15,409 bases of DNA from Omnitrophica bacterium RIFOXYB12_FULL_50_7 (lineage in GTDB: Bacteria > Omnitrophota > Omnitrophia > Omnitrophales > Aquincolibacteriaceae): positions 1,022-16,430 of the forward strand of contig MHFU01000039.1 of NCBI GenBank assembly GCA_001804345.1, given 5' to 3'. This document shows positions 7,333 to 13,404 of this stretch, piece by piece. The position numbers were made by a program, and so were the translations under genes. Position 1 is the first letter of the stretch; the number at the start of each line of letters is the position of its first letter. The notes below the pieces were generated by a model. That model was given only the letters and a program-made list of their open reading frames with translations. It did no database searches and was not told the origin of the DNA.

Positions 7333-7565
7333 TCGACAAATTTCGTCTTCCTGCCCGCCACTAAAACGTCGGCGGGTAAAGATGCAACCGGATACTAACG
7401 GATACAAAGCTATGCTAAATGCATCCGTAGACGGTAAAAGCAGTTCTGTCGTAAGTTGTTGAAATGGGGTGCGTTAAAAAATCCGGACGTGGATTGCTGG
7501 GGGTGCCCTCCAAAAAGCTCTGGCGGACAGGCGTGTGGTAAGCGTATGGACAAGTGAAAATCAAT
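7333..7565. other. Intergenic stretch with a small hairpin, no gene seen
   Basis: About 230 bases between the frameshifted regulator and the B12 promoter. CCCGCC (7354-7359) and GGCGGG (7371-7376) form a hairpin 22 bases after the stop, but no T tract follows. No credible coding frame, tRNA or direct repeat was recognised in the rest. Confidence 0.4.
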
Positions 7566-7593
7566 TTGATTTTTCGGAATAGCTCGTTATAAT
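7566..7593 (+). promoter_or_regulatory. Promoter of the B12 operon
   Basis: TTGATT (7566-7571) and a perfect TATAAT (7588-7593) are 16 bases apart. Transcription would start near 7600, giving a leader of about 395 bases that contains the whole cobalamin riboswitch. This is the best sigma-70-like promoter in the window. Confidence 0.65.
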
Positions 7594-7605
7594 TCGCTCA
7601 TTGTT

Positions 7606-7655
7606 CTCGAGGGGCTAAATTTTTTAAGCCACTCGCCCCGAGCAAAAGCGAGGGG
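7606..7655 (+). other. Leader hairpins 5' of the riboswitch aptamer
   Basis: Two mutually exclusive stems are possible. CTC-GA-GGGGC (7606-7615) can pair with GCCCCGAG (7635-7642). Alternatively CCCCGAGC (7636-7643) can pair with GCGAGGGG (7648-7655), closed by AAAA, with tandem G-A mismatches. The second is followed only by TTTCTTT, a weak terminator tail. The role is unknown; it may cap the leader 5' end. Confidence 0.4.
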
Positions 7656-7671
7656 TTTCTTTGAAAGAGTG

Positions 7672-7838
7672 AAGTGACAGTATTGGGGAAGAGAGACCTG
7701 CGGTATTGCGCGCAGGGACTCCACGGTGCCGCCGCTGTCGGTAAGGACGAAAGCGAATTGCCACTGCCTTGAAATGCAAGGTGGGAAGGCTCGCGAGTAG
7801 GTTTGTACTTGCCTAGTCAGAATATCAATCTGTCGCTT
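7672..7838 (+). ncRNA. Cobalamin riboswitch aptamer
   Basis: The B12-box hallmarks are present in order: 'CCGCCGCTGTCGGTAAGGA' (7731-7749), 'GCCACTGCC' near 7760, 'GTGGGAAGGC', 'CGCGAGTAGG' and 'AGTCAGAATATC'. The closing P1 helix is clear: AAGTGACAG (7672-7680) pairs over nine positions with CTGTCGCTT (7830-7838), with one G-U. Cobalamin riboswitches bind adenosylcobalamin or related forms and switch off downstream uptake genes. The adjacent gene is a TonB-dependent receptor and the rest of the operon is B12-related, which agrees fully. A terminator at 7956-7994 provides the likely expression platform. Confidence 0.95.
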
Positions 7839-7842
7839 AAAC

Positions 7843-7918
7843 AGTTAAGAGTAAAGAGTTCAGAATTAGGAGTGAAATGCTTTTGGTGCTCCGAACTCAA
7901 AGCTCCCAACTCTTAACT
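7843..7918. repeat. Palindromic repeat inserted in the riboswitch leader
   Basis: AGTTAAGAGT (7843-7852) and ACTCTTAACT (7909-7918) are perfect ten-base arms. Inside, AGAGTTC and GAACTC, and AGGAGT and GCTCC, continue an imperfect stem. The element lies between the aptamer and the terminator. It looks like a dispersed palindromic element made of GAGTT-rich words rather than a riboswitch part. Confidence 0.65.
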
Positions 7919-7955
7919 CACGCAGTGCCTCCGAGCAGAGGACGAGACAGGCCAG

Positions 7956-7994
7956 CCCTTTCTTGCCCCGTCCAGAGGCAGAAAGGGTTTTTTT
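7956..7994 (+). terminator. Intrinsic terminator / expression platform overlapping the first ribosome-binding site
   Basis: CCCTTTC-T-TGCC (7956-7967) pairs with GGCA-GAAAGGG (7977-7987): eleven pairs with a single bulged T. Seven T follow (7988-7994), and the GTG start codon of the receptor comes directly after. The 3' arm contains AGAAAGG (7980-7986), the only Shine-Dalgarno-like sequence for that GTG. Formation of this hairpin would therefore both end transcription and hide the ribosome site. Confidence 0.75.
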
Positions 7995-10295
7995 GTGTCT
8001 AAAAGTAAAAAAATCCGGAGCGAGCATCTCCGGAAGATCAGTTGTTTGTTCCTCGCAATTTGCCTGATGAATATCGGATGGAGTTGGCCGTTTTCCAAGG
8101 GCCGCACAACAAGCAACGCTCAAGGTACAGCGAAAAACGAATCAGCCCAGCCCACTGTGAGCGTGGCGTCCATTGACCCGAAAGCAGAAGTTAAAGGTCC
8201 TCCTCGTCAAGAAGCGGCGGATGTGACGGTTTTGGCCTCAAGACTTCCCAATTTCCGGAAAAAACTCACCGACGTTCCTTTTAATGTGACCTATAAAGAC
8301 GCGGCGGCATTGAATGCGATCAAACCGAATACTTTCCAGGATGCCGTCAAAGATGCCGAGGGCGTTGTCCTTTACGATTCCACCGGGAATGGATTTGACT
8401 CAACGTTTGCTCTTCGCGGTTTTACGGATCCCAGCACCGTTATCTTTCTCGTCGATGGTGTTCGCGTCAACGAAGTGGACGGAAATACGATCAATTTCCC
8501 TTTAATGCGAATGCGTGATACCGAGTCGGTGCAGATCGATCGCGGGTCAGCTTCTTCGGTCTATGGAAGTAACGCGTTCGGCGGCGTGGTCCATGTGACC
8601 ACGGGGCAGCCGAGTGAAAAGCCCGTCAGTATTTTTGGGGGTCTCGAATGGACCAGTTTCCACGGCTTGAGGTTTAATCAGGGAATCAGTGGAACGTTGA
8701 AAGATGAAGTGACTCCGATCGGTGGCAAGCTCGGCTATTATTTCAATGGCGAGCGCGACTCGGAACACGGGTTTCGTCCAAATAGTGAATTCCGTCTTAC
8801 CTCTTTTGATATCAAGACCGCCTACGAGTTGCCCGACGAACAAGGAAAAATTTCTTTTGGGATGAAACACATCGAGGATGCGGCTTCCATGCCGGGAGAG
8901 ATGACTTATCAGCAATACCAGCACGACGATCGTCGCTGCAACAAACCGCTCGACGGACGCAAGTTCAAGAACACGATCGTTCAACTCGGTGCTGAGAAAA
9001 AATTCTTGGATGACCGGATCCTGGCCTCGATTCTTGCGAGCGAGCGGTGGAATGACATCAGCTTTGTCAATACCACCGGGACTTTCGTATCCTATGGTTA
9101 CAATCCATACACGTCTTTGCTTAATACCAAGAATCAGGAGCGTGATCTTACCTGGCAAACTCGTTTTCAGGATACATGGGGCTGGCTCGGGAATGAGAGT
9201 CTCCTCGGCATGGAGTATCGGGCGGGCCGCAATTGGTCGATCCAGCGCGACGCTCCCAACGGAATGGTCAACTCTTTGCCCGTGACCCGTACGGACCGAA
9301 CGGCTCAGGTCGACAATGTAGCTCTTTTCTGGAGTGAAACGCTGAAGTTGTTTGATCGTGTCATCCCTTATGTCAGCATGCGGCATGATTACAATTGGTT
9401 TCATTCGGCCACGGCCTTGAATCGATCCGCGGGCCAGTCAAATCGTTGGAACAAGACGACTGTTTCGACAGGCGTTACCGTCAAGCCGGTCAAGAGCGTG
9501 GACCTTTTTGCCAATTATTCTCAAGGGTTCCGTGTTCCGACGATTGATCAGCTCGCGCCGTATGGTGGCACGAGTCTCACGCCTCTCAATCCTGAACTTT
9601 CCAACAGTTACGAAATCGGGTCCAGGGTTCGTGCCGGCAAGTTCGCGGAAGCCAAAGCGAGTTATTTTCTTATTGATGTCGACGATGAGATTCGCTATGA
9701 CAGCACGGCCATCACTCTCGCGACGCCTTGGGGACGAAATATCAATGTTTCCAAGACTCGTCGCTATGGTATCGAAACCCGTTTGGATCTGACGCCTATT
9801 GACGAAGTGAAGCTTTACGGTGGGTATACCTTCACCAAGGCTTGGGTTCGTGAAACGGATGGAGCTCAAAGTCTTAAAGATGGACGGGCTCTCGGACAAG
9901 TTCCTGAAAACCGTTTTGTGGCAGGCATGACGATCTCTCCGTTGCTGTCGTGGGGGGAGAACTACAAAGGATTCAAAGCCGGGCTCTACGGAACCATCAC
10001 CGGCAGGCAGCATCCGTCTGGCTATGAGACCGCGAGCCAGGCTCTTCTCAATGCGACGGGGGGTGCGGGGCATTGGATCAAGGTCTATTCTGTGTGGGAT
10101 GCGATTCTCTCGTATGATTGGCATGGCAAAGAGATCTACATCAAGGTCAATAATGTGTTCAATGAAAAATATTATTCACGAGCTATCAATGGTACTTCCT
10201 TTGGGACCGCGATCTATTCGGCTGGAAATTACACGTGGGTGGATCCCGGCGCTCCTCGCGAGTTCGTGATTGGCTGCAAATGGGAGTTTTCATAA
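7995..10295 (+). CDS. btuB: BtuB-like TonB-dependent outer-membrane cobalamin receptor
   Basis: This is a 766-residue outer-membrane active transporter. A signal-peptide-like N terminus (residues 1-31, 'KISCLFLAICLMNIGWSW') is followed by a low-complexity stretch and a TonB-box-like 'DVTVLAS' (76-82). The plug domain comes next ('NTFQDAVKDAEGVVLYD', 'FALRGF', 'IFLVDGVRVNE', 'VQIDRGSASSVYGSNAFGGVVHV'). The beta barrel carries 'GFRVPTIDQLAPYGGTSLTPLNPELSNSYEIG' and ends 'KVNNVFNEKYYSRA...REFVIGCKWEFS', the usual C-terminal strands. It takes up large substrates with TonB energy. A corrinoid substrate is inferred from the riboswitch and the CobQ, BtuF and BtuC genes behind it. GTG 7995 is the only start that keeps the signal peptide; no earlier start exists in frame after the stop at 7914. 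It is the first gene of the operon. Confidence 0.9.
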   Translation: MSKSKKIRSEHLRKISCLFLAICLMNIGWSWPFSKGRTTSNAQGTAKNESAQPTVSVASIDPKAEVKGPPRQEAADVTVLASRLPNFRKKLTDVPFNVTYKDAAALNAIKPNTFQDAVKDAEGVVLYDSTGNGFDSTFALRGFTDPSTVIFLVDGVRVNEVDGNTINFPLMRMRDTESVQIDRGSASSVYGSNAFGGVVHVTTGQPSEKPVSIFGGLEWTSFHGLRFNQGISGTLKDEVTPIGGKLGYYFNGERDSEHGFRPNSEFRLTSFDIKTAYELPDEQGKISFGMKHIEDAASMPGEMTYQQYQHDDRRCNKPLDGRKFKNTIVQLGAEKKFLDDRILASILASERWNDISFVNTTGTFVSYGYNPYTSLLNTKNQERDLTWQTRFQDTWGWLGNESLLGMEYRAGRNWSIQRDAPNGMVNSLPVTRTDRTAQVDNVALFWSETLKLFDRVIPYVSMRHDYNWFHSATALNRSAGQSNRWNKTTVSTGVTVKPVKSVDLFANYSQGFRVPTIDQLAPYGGTSLTPLNPELSNSYEIGSRVRAGKFAEAKASYFLIDVDDEIRYDSTAITLATPWGRNINVSKTRRYGIETRLDLTPIDEVKLYGGYTFTKAWVRETDGAQSLKDGRALGQVPENRFVAGMTISPLLSWGENYKGFKAGLYGTITGRQHPSGYETASQALLNATGGAGHWIKVYSVWDAILSYDWHGKEIYIKVNNVFNEKYYSRAINGTSFGTAIYSAGNYTWVDPGAPREFVIGCKWEFS

Positions 10296-10717
10296 TGAAA
10301 CAGAAAGGTGCTCTTTTCGCGATTGTGTTTTTTGCAGGGCTGGTGATCGGGGCTTTGCCCTTTCTGGGTCCTTTGATGCCCGGAAAATTCCCGATCCGAA
10401 TCCAAGTGGATTTTGGACCTGCCGGAAAACCCGCCTTGATGCGGACTCTGGAAGTGGACCGGATGACCACGTCGAAGGAAGCTGTCTCGTTGGTTTTTCC
10501 GGTGATGTCTGGGAAAGTTTGCTCCAGCCTCCACGATCTTTTGGAAATCAACGGTGTCCGTCCTGATGCGGCGAAAAATTATTGGTGGATCTTGACGGTT
10601 AATGGTTCCCGGAGAGTCTCGCCTTATAGGACCCATCTGAAACGGGGAGACCTTGTGGAGTGGCGGTATCTGAAGGAAATAGAAGAGAAGAAGGCCAAGC
10701 CGGAGATGAAATCATGA
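10295..10717 (+). CDS. Membrane-anchored DUF4430 (transcobalamin-like C-terminal domain) protein
   Basis: A 140-residue protein. The start ATG overlaps the receptor stop (TAATG), with GGGAG nine bases upstream, so translation is coupled. An upstream in-frame start at 10235 would overlap the receptor by 60 bases and spoil the N terminus. Residues 5-25 ('GALFAIVFFAGLVIGALPFLG') form one hydrophobic segment after two lysines, without an obvious cleavage site or lipobox, so it is probably an inner-membrane anchor. The rest matches the DUF4430 pattern: 'SLHDLLEINGV', 'NYWWILTVNG' (95-104), and 'LKRGDLVEWRY' near the end. DUF4430 corresponds to the C-terminal domain of animal transcobalamin and intrinsic factor, which helps hold cobalamin. 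With the gene inside a B12 operon, a periplasmic corrinoid-binding or hand-over role is a good inference but is not shown. Confidence 0.8.
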   Translation: MKQKGALFAIVFFAGLVIGALPFLGPLMPGKFPIRIQVDFGPAGKPALMRTLEVDRMTTSKEAVSLVFPVMSGKVCSSLHDLLEINGVRPDAAKNYWWILTVNGSRRVSPYRTHLKRGDLVEWRYLKEIEEKKAKPEMKS

Positions 10718-11232
10718 GAAAAATTCTCGGGGGAGTCTCGGTGCTTGCCCTTTGTTTTTGCGGGGTTCGGCTTGCCGCACAGGAAACTGTTAGCCAAGGG
10801 ATGTCGCCCTCGGAGGCTAAACCAGGAGTTTCTCGCGGTGTTTCCGTCTGCATGACTGCGAAGGGGCAAAATTCCTTTCGCTTTTCTCATCCAACCGTTG
10901 ATCCGAAAATTCTGAAAAACGAAAACCGAACGGAGGGGACGCCTCCGTTCCCGGTCTCGATTCCAGCCACGATTGTTTATCCCAAAAAAGCGATTCGTCG
11001 TGGGTGGGAAGGACAAACGGTGGTCGCCGCGGAAATTCTTCCCAATGGTTCCGTGGGGCGAACAGCACTGGCGAAGTCTTCTGGCCATGAGGTTCTGGAC
11101 CATGCCGCACAAGAGGCTATCCAGACATGGAAATTTGCCGCAGAGCCGGGAAATGATCCTGTTGTTTCGCAGTATGTGGATATTCCGGTGACGTTTAAGC
11201 TTGAGGGCCGGGAGCTTCAAGGAGAAAATTGA
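10714..11232 (+). CDS. Exported TonB C-terminal-domain protein
   Basis: A 172-residue protein starting at an ATGA overlap with the previous gene. Residues 1-22 form a signal peptide or short anchor ('ILGGVSVLALCFCGVRLAAQ'). A linker of about 55 residues has little proline for a TonB. The C-terminal part is a TonB_C domain: 'YPKKAIRRGWEGQTVVAAE', 'LPNGSVGRTALAKSSGHEVLDHAAQEAIQTWKF', 'VDIPVTFKL'. TonB couples ExbBD energy to outer-membrane receptors. Here the gene sits two genes after a receptor, so a dedicated partner for that receptor is likely. The N terminus looks more like a cleavable signal than the usual long TonB anchor, and the linker seems too short to span the periplasm. It may therefore be a TonB_C-domain accessory protein instead. 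A palindrome lies in the linker coding sequence. Confidence 0.8.
   Translation: MRKILGGVSVLALCFCGVRLAAQETVSQGMSPSEAKPGVSRGVSVCMTAKGQNSFRFSHPTVDPKILKNENRTEGTPPFPVSIPATIVYPKKAIRRGWEGQTVVAAEILPNGSVGRTALAKSSGHEVLDHAAQEAIQTWKFAAEPGNDPVVSQYVDIPVTFKLEGRELQGEN
10929..10949. repeat. Palindrome inside the TonB_C gene linker
   Basis: AACGGAGG (10929-10936), spacer GGACG, then CCTCCGTT (10942-10949): eight-base perfect arms. It is in frame and encodes part of the linker ('NRTEGTPPFPV'), just before the TonB_C domain. The GGGGACG...CCTCCGTTCC style recalls the other GGGGAC-type elements of this window. Confidence 0.5.
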
Positions 11233-11233
11233 T

Positions 11234-12745
11234 ATGAAAGCCAAAGCCATCATGGTGCTGGGAACAGGGTCGGGCGTTGGAAAATCGGTGATTGCGGCCG
11301 GTTTTTGCCGGATCCTTTCGAATTGGGGATATCGCGTGGCTCCGTTCAAGGCTCAGAACATGTCGAATAATTCCTATGTCACTGAAGAAGGGGGTGAAAT
11401 GGGGCGTGCGCAAGTAGTTCAGGCAGAATGTGCGCGGGTTCGTCCACACACCGATATGAATCCGGTCCTGTTAAAACCCGCGGCTGACAATCACTCCCAA
11501 GTGGTCGTGCAAGGACATGCGATCGGACATTTTGAAGCTAAGAAATATTATGGCCAGCGCGAAGTGATCGCTCGGGCGATCCGCGAATCCTATGAACGAC
11601 TGGCCTCGGAATATGAAGTCATCGTTCTTGAGGGAGCAGGCAGCCCGGCGGAAATGAATCTTAAAAAAAACGATCTCGTGAACATGCAGATGGCGGCATG
11701 GGCGGATGCCGCGTGTGTGCTTGTCGGGGATATCGACAAAGGAGGAATTTTCGCGTCGCTTTTGGGAACCTTGGATCTTCTCACGCCGGAAGAGCGCCAG
11801 CGCATCCAGGGATTGATCGTCAATAAATTCCGCGGGGATCTGACGCTCTTTAACGACGGAATTGATTATATCGAAAAACGAGGCGGTAAAAAGATTTGGG
11901 GCGTGTTGCCTTATTTCCATTCCATCAAACTCGATGAAGAGGATGCTTTGCCAGAGAAAAACACTCACGCGCTGGCGGCGTCCAAAAACGATCTGGATAT
12001 TGCGGTAGTCCTGCTTCCCCGGATGTCGAACTTCACGGACTTTGAAGTTTTAAAGTCGGAGCCGGGCGTTCGACTCCGCTATGTGGACCGGGTTGAGAAG
12101 CTGGGTTCTCCGGATCTTTTAATATTACCCGGGACCAAAGCGACCATGGCCGATTGTCGCTACCTCAAGGAGTCGGGTTTTCGGGAAAAGATTCAGGCGT
12201 ATGGGGATCGCGGCGGGTCGGTGTTAGGAATTTGCGGCGGTTATCAAATGATGGGAAGCAAATTACTAGACCCGGATCGCGTGGAATCCGAAGTCGCAGC
12301 CATGGAAGGATTCGGTTTTATCAATATGACCACCCGGTTTGGAGCGCGAAAGGTTTTGCGACGAGTTTCCACTTACCTGGATGTGCAGTGGCTCGGGTGT
12401 TCGATTCAAGGAAAAGTGGAAGCGTATGAAATTCATATGGGGAGTACCCAGCTTGACGGAAAAAATGAGTCCGACGGTATTTTGAGCCCGCTTTATTGCT
12501 TCGGGAATTTTGCCGGGACTTATTACCACGGTCTTTTTGAAAGCGCGGAGTTTCGGGAGTCTTTTCTAAATGCTCTGGCGAGTCGCGCGGGTAAACAGCG
12601 GGTGGGAGACAAGAACGCTGTTTCAGCATGGACAAGAAAAGAAGAGCATTTTCGGCTTTGGGCCGATCATTTGGCGCAGAACCTGGACTTAGGGTTATTA
12701 AAATCGTGCCTGAATCTTCCTGTAGCGAAAGAGGTTTGCTCGTGA
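11234..12745 (+). CDS. cobQ: Cobyric acid synthase, glutamine-dependent
   Basis: A 503-residue CobQ/CbiP enzyme. It amidates four carboxylates of adenosylcobyrinic acid a,c-diamide with ATP and glutamine to give adenosylcobyric acid. The N-terminal dethiobiotin-synthetase-like domain has the P-loop G10-TGSGVGKS18, then 'APFKAQNMSNNSYVTEEGGEMGRAQ' and 'EGAGSPAEMNLKKNDLVNM', both CobQ signatures. 'GDIDKGGIFASLLGTL' follows. The C-terminal class I glutamine amidotransferase domain carries the nucleophile C334 in 'LGICGGYQMMG' and H432 in 'YYHGLFE'. The start at 11234 has AAGGAG nine bases upstream and lies one base after the previous stop; an earlier in-frame start at 11201 would overlap that gene. 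No other corrin-ring gene is in the window, which fits salvage and remodelling of imported corrinoids, though a de novo pathway elsewhere cannot be excluded. Confidence 0.97.
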   Translation: MKAKAIMVLGTGSGVGKSVIAAGFCRILSNWGYRVAPFKAQNMSNNSYVTEEGGEMGRAQVVQAECARVRPHTDMNPVLLKPAADNHSQVVVQGHAIGHFEAKKYYGQREVIARAIRESYERLASEYEVIVLEGAGSPAEMNLKKNDLVNMQMAAWADAACVLVGDIDKGGIFASLLGTLDLLTPEERQRIQGLIVNKFRGDLTLFNDGIDYIEKRGGKKIWGVLPYFHSIKLDEEDALPEKNTHALAASKNDLDIAVVLLPRMSNFTDFEVLKSEPGVRLRYVDRVEKLGSPDLLILPGTKATMADCRYLKESGFREKIQAYGDRGGSVLGICGGYQMMGSKLLDPDRVESEVAAMEGFGFINMTTRFGARKVLRRVSTYLDVQWLGCSIQGKVEAYEIHMGSTQLDGKNESDGILSPLYCFGNFAGTYYHGLFESAEFRESFLNALASRAGKQRVGDKNAVSAWTRKEEHFRLWADHLAQNLDLGLLKSCLNLPVAKEVCS

Positions 12746-13404
12746 AAGTTTTTGTTTCGTGGAGTGGCGGCAAGGATTGCATGCTTGCTTGTTACCGGAT
12801 CATGCAGCAGCCGAAGATAGAAGTTGCATGCCTATTAAACATGCTCGCGGAAAACGGAGAGTGTTCGCTCTCGCATAACCTGCCGGCAAATTTACTTCAG
12901 GAACAGGGGCGGATGTTGGGAATCCCCGTGCTTCAGCGCAAGGCTTCGCGGAAAGAATATGAAACCGAGTTTAAGAAGGCCATTGCGGATTTGAAACAGC
13001 AGGGTGTTGGGGCCGGTGTTTTTGGAGATATTGATTTGCAAGCGCATCGGGACTGGTTGGAGAGGGTGTGCCGGGAGATGGAAATGGAATCTTTTTTTCC
13101 GCTCTGGAATGACAGAAGAGAAGATCTTCTTGAGGAATTTATCCGCGTGGGATTTAAGAGCCGCATCGTGGTGACGGATGAGGCGGTGCTTGGCGCCGAA
13201 TGGCTGGGTTGCGAGATCAACCGGGATTTTCTCGGAAAAATGAAAACCCTGCCGCACGTTGATGCCTGCGGTGAAAAAGGCGAATATCACACCTTCGTTT
13301 ACGACGGGCCGATCTTCAAAAGTCCCGTGGTGGTACGCGAATCCGAGCAGCTTTCGATTGAAAAGCACTGGGTTTCAAAACTTGAACTCGGGAGTTTGGC
13401 ATGA
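12742..13404 (+). CDS. DUF71/Dph6-like ATP pyrophosphatase (proposed B12-salvage subgroup)
   Basis: A 220-residue PP-loop ATPase. It starts at a GTG that overlaps the cobQ stop (GTGA), with GAGG seven bases upstream; frames open further left only run inside cobQ. The AMP-forming PP-loop is S8-GGKD12 in 'VFVSWSGGKDCMLACY'. Other family marks are 'GAGVFGDIDLQAHRDWLERVC', 'FFPLWNDRREDLLEEFI' and 'VDACGEKGEYHTFVYDGP' (174-188). Archaeal and eukaryotic relatives (Dph6) amidate diphthine, but bacteria lack diphthamide. A published comparative analysis of DUF71/COG2102 proposed that a bacterial subgroup acts in B12 salvage, based on gene neighbourhood. The position here between cobQ and btuF fits that subgroup. 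By analogy an ATP-dependent amidation of a corrinoid is plausible; the exact reaction is not known to me. Confidence 0.85.
   Translation: MKVFVSWSGGKDCMLACYRIMQQPKIEVACLLNMLAENGECSLSHNLPANLLQEQGRMLGIPVLQRKASRKEYETEFKKAIADLKQQGVGAGVFGDIDLQAHRDWLERVCREMEMESFFPLWNDRREDLLEEFIRVGFKSRIVVTDEAVLGAEWLGCEINRDFLGKMKTLPHVDACGEKGEYHTFVYDGPIFKSPVVVRESEQLSIEKHWVSKLELGSLA

Noticed and set aside
7333..7565. Attachment site or tRNA remnant beside the regulator gene
   Set aside because: No cloverleaf, direct repeat or integrase could be found; the idea rested only on the AT-rich neighbour.
8547..9404. Minus-strand open frame of 285 codons
   Set aside because: It is the antisense shadow of the receptor gene, with no domain pattern.
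10235..10294. Earlier in-frame start for the DUF4430 gene
   Set aside because: It would overlap the receptor by 60 bases and put a polar stretch before the membrane anchor, while the ATG at 10295 has a ribosome site and a coupled TAATG.
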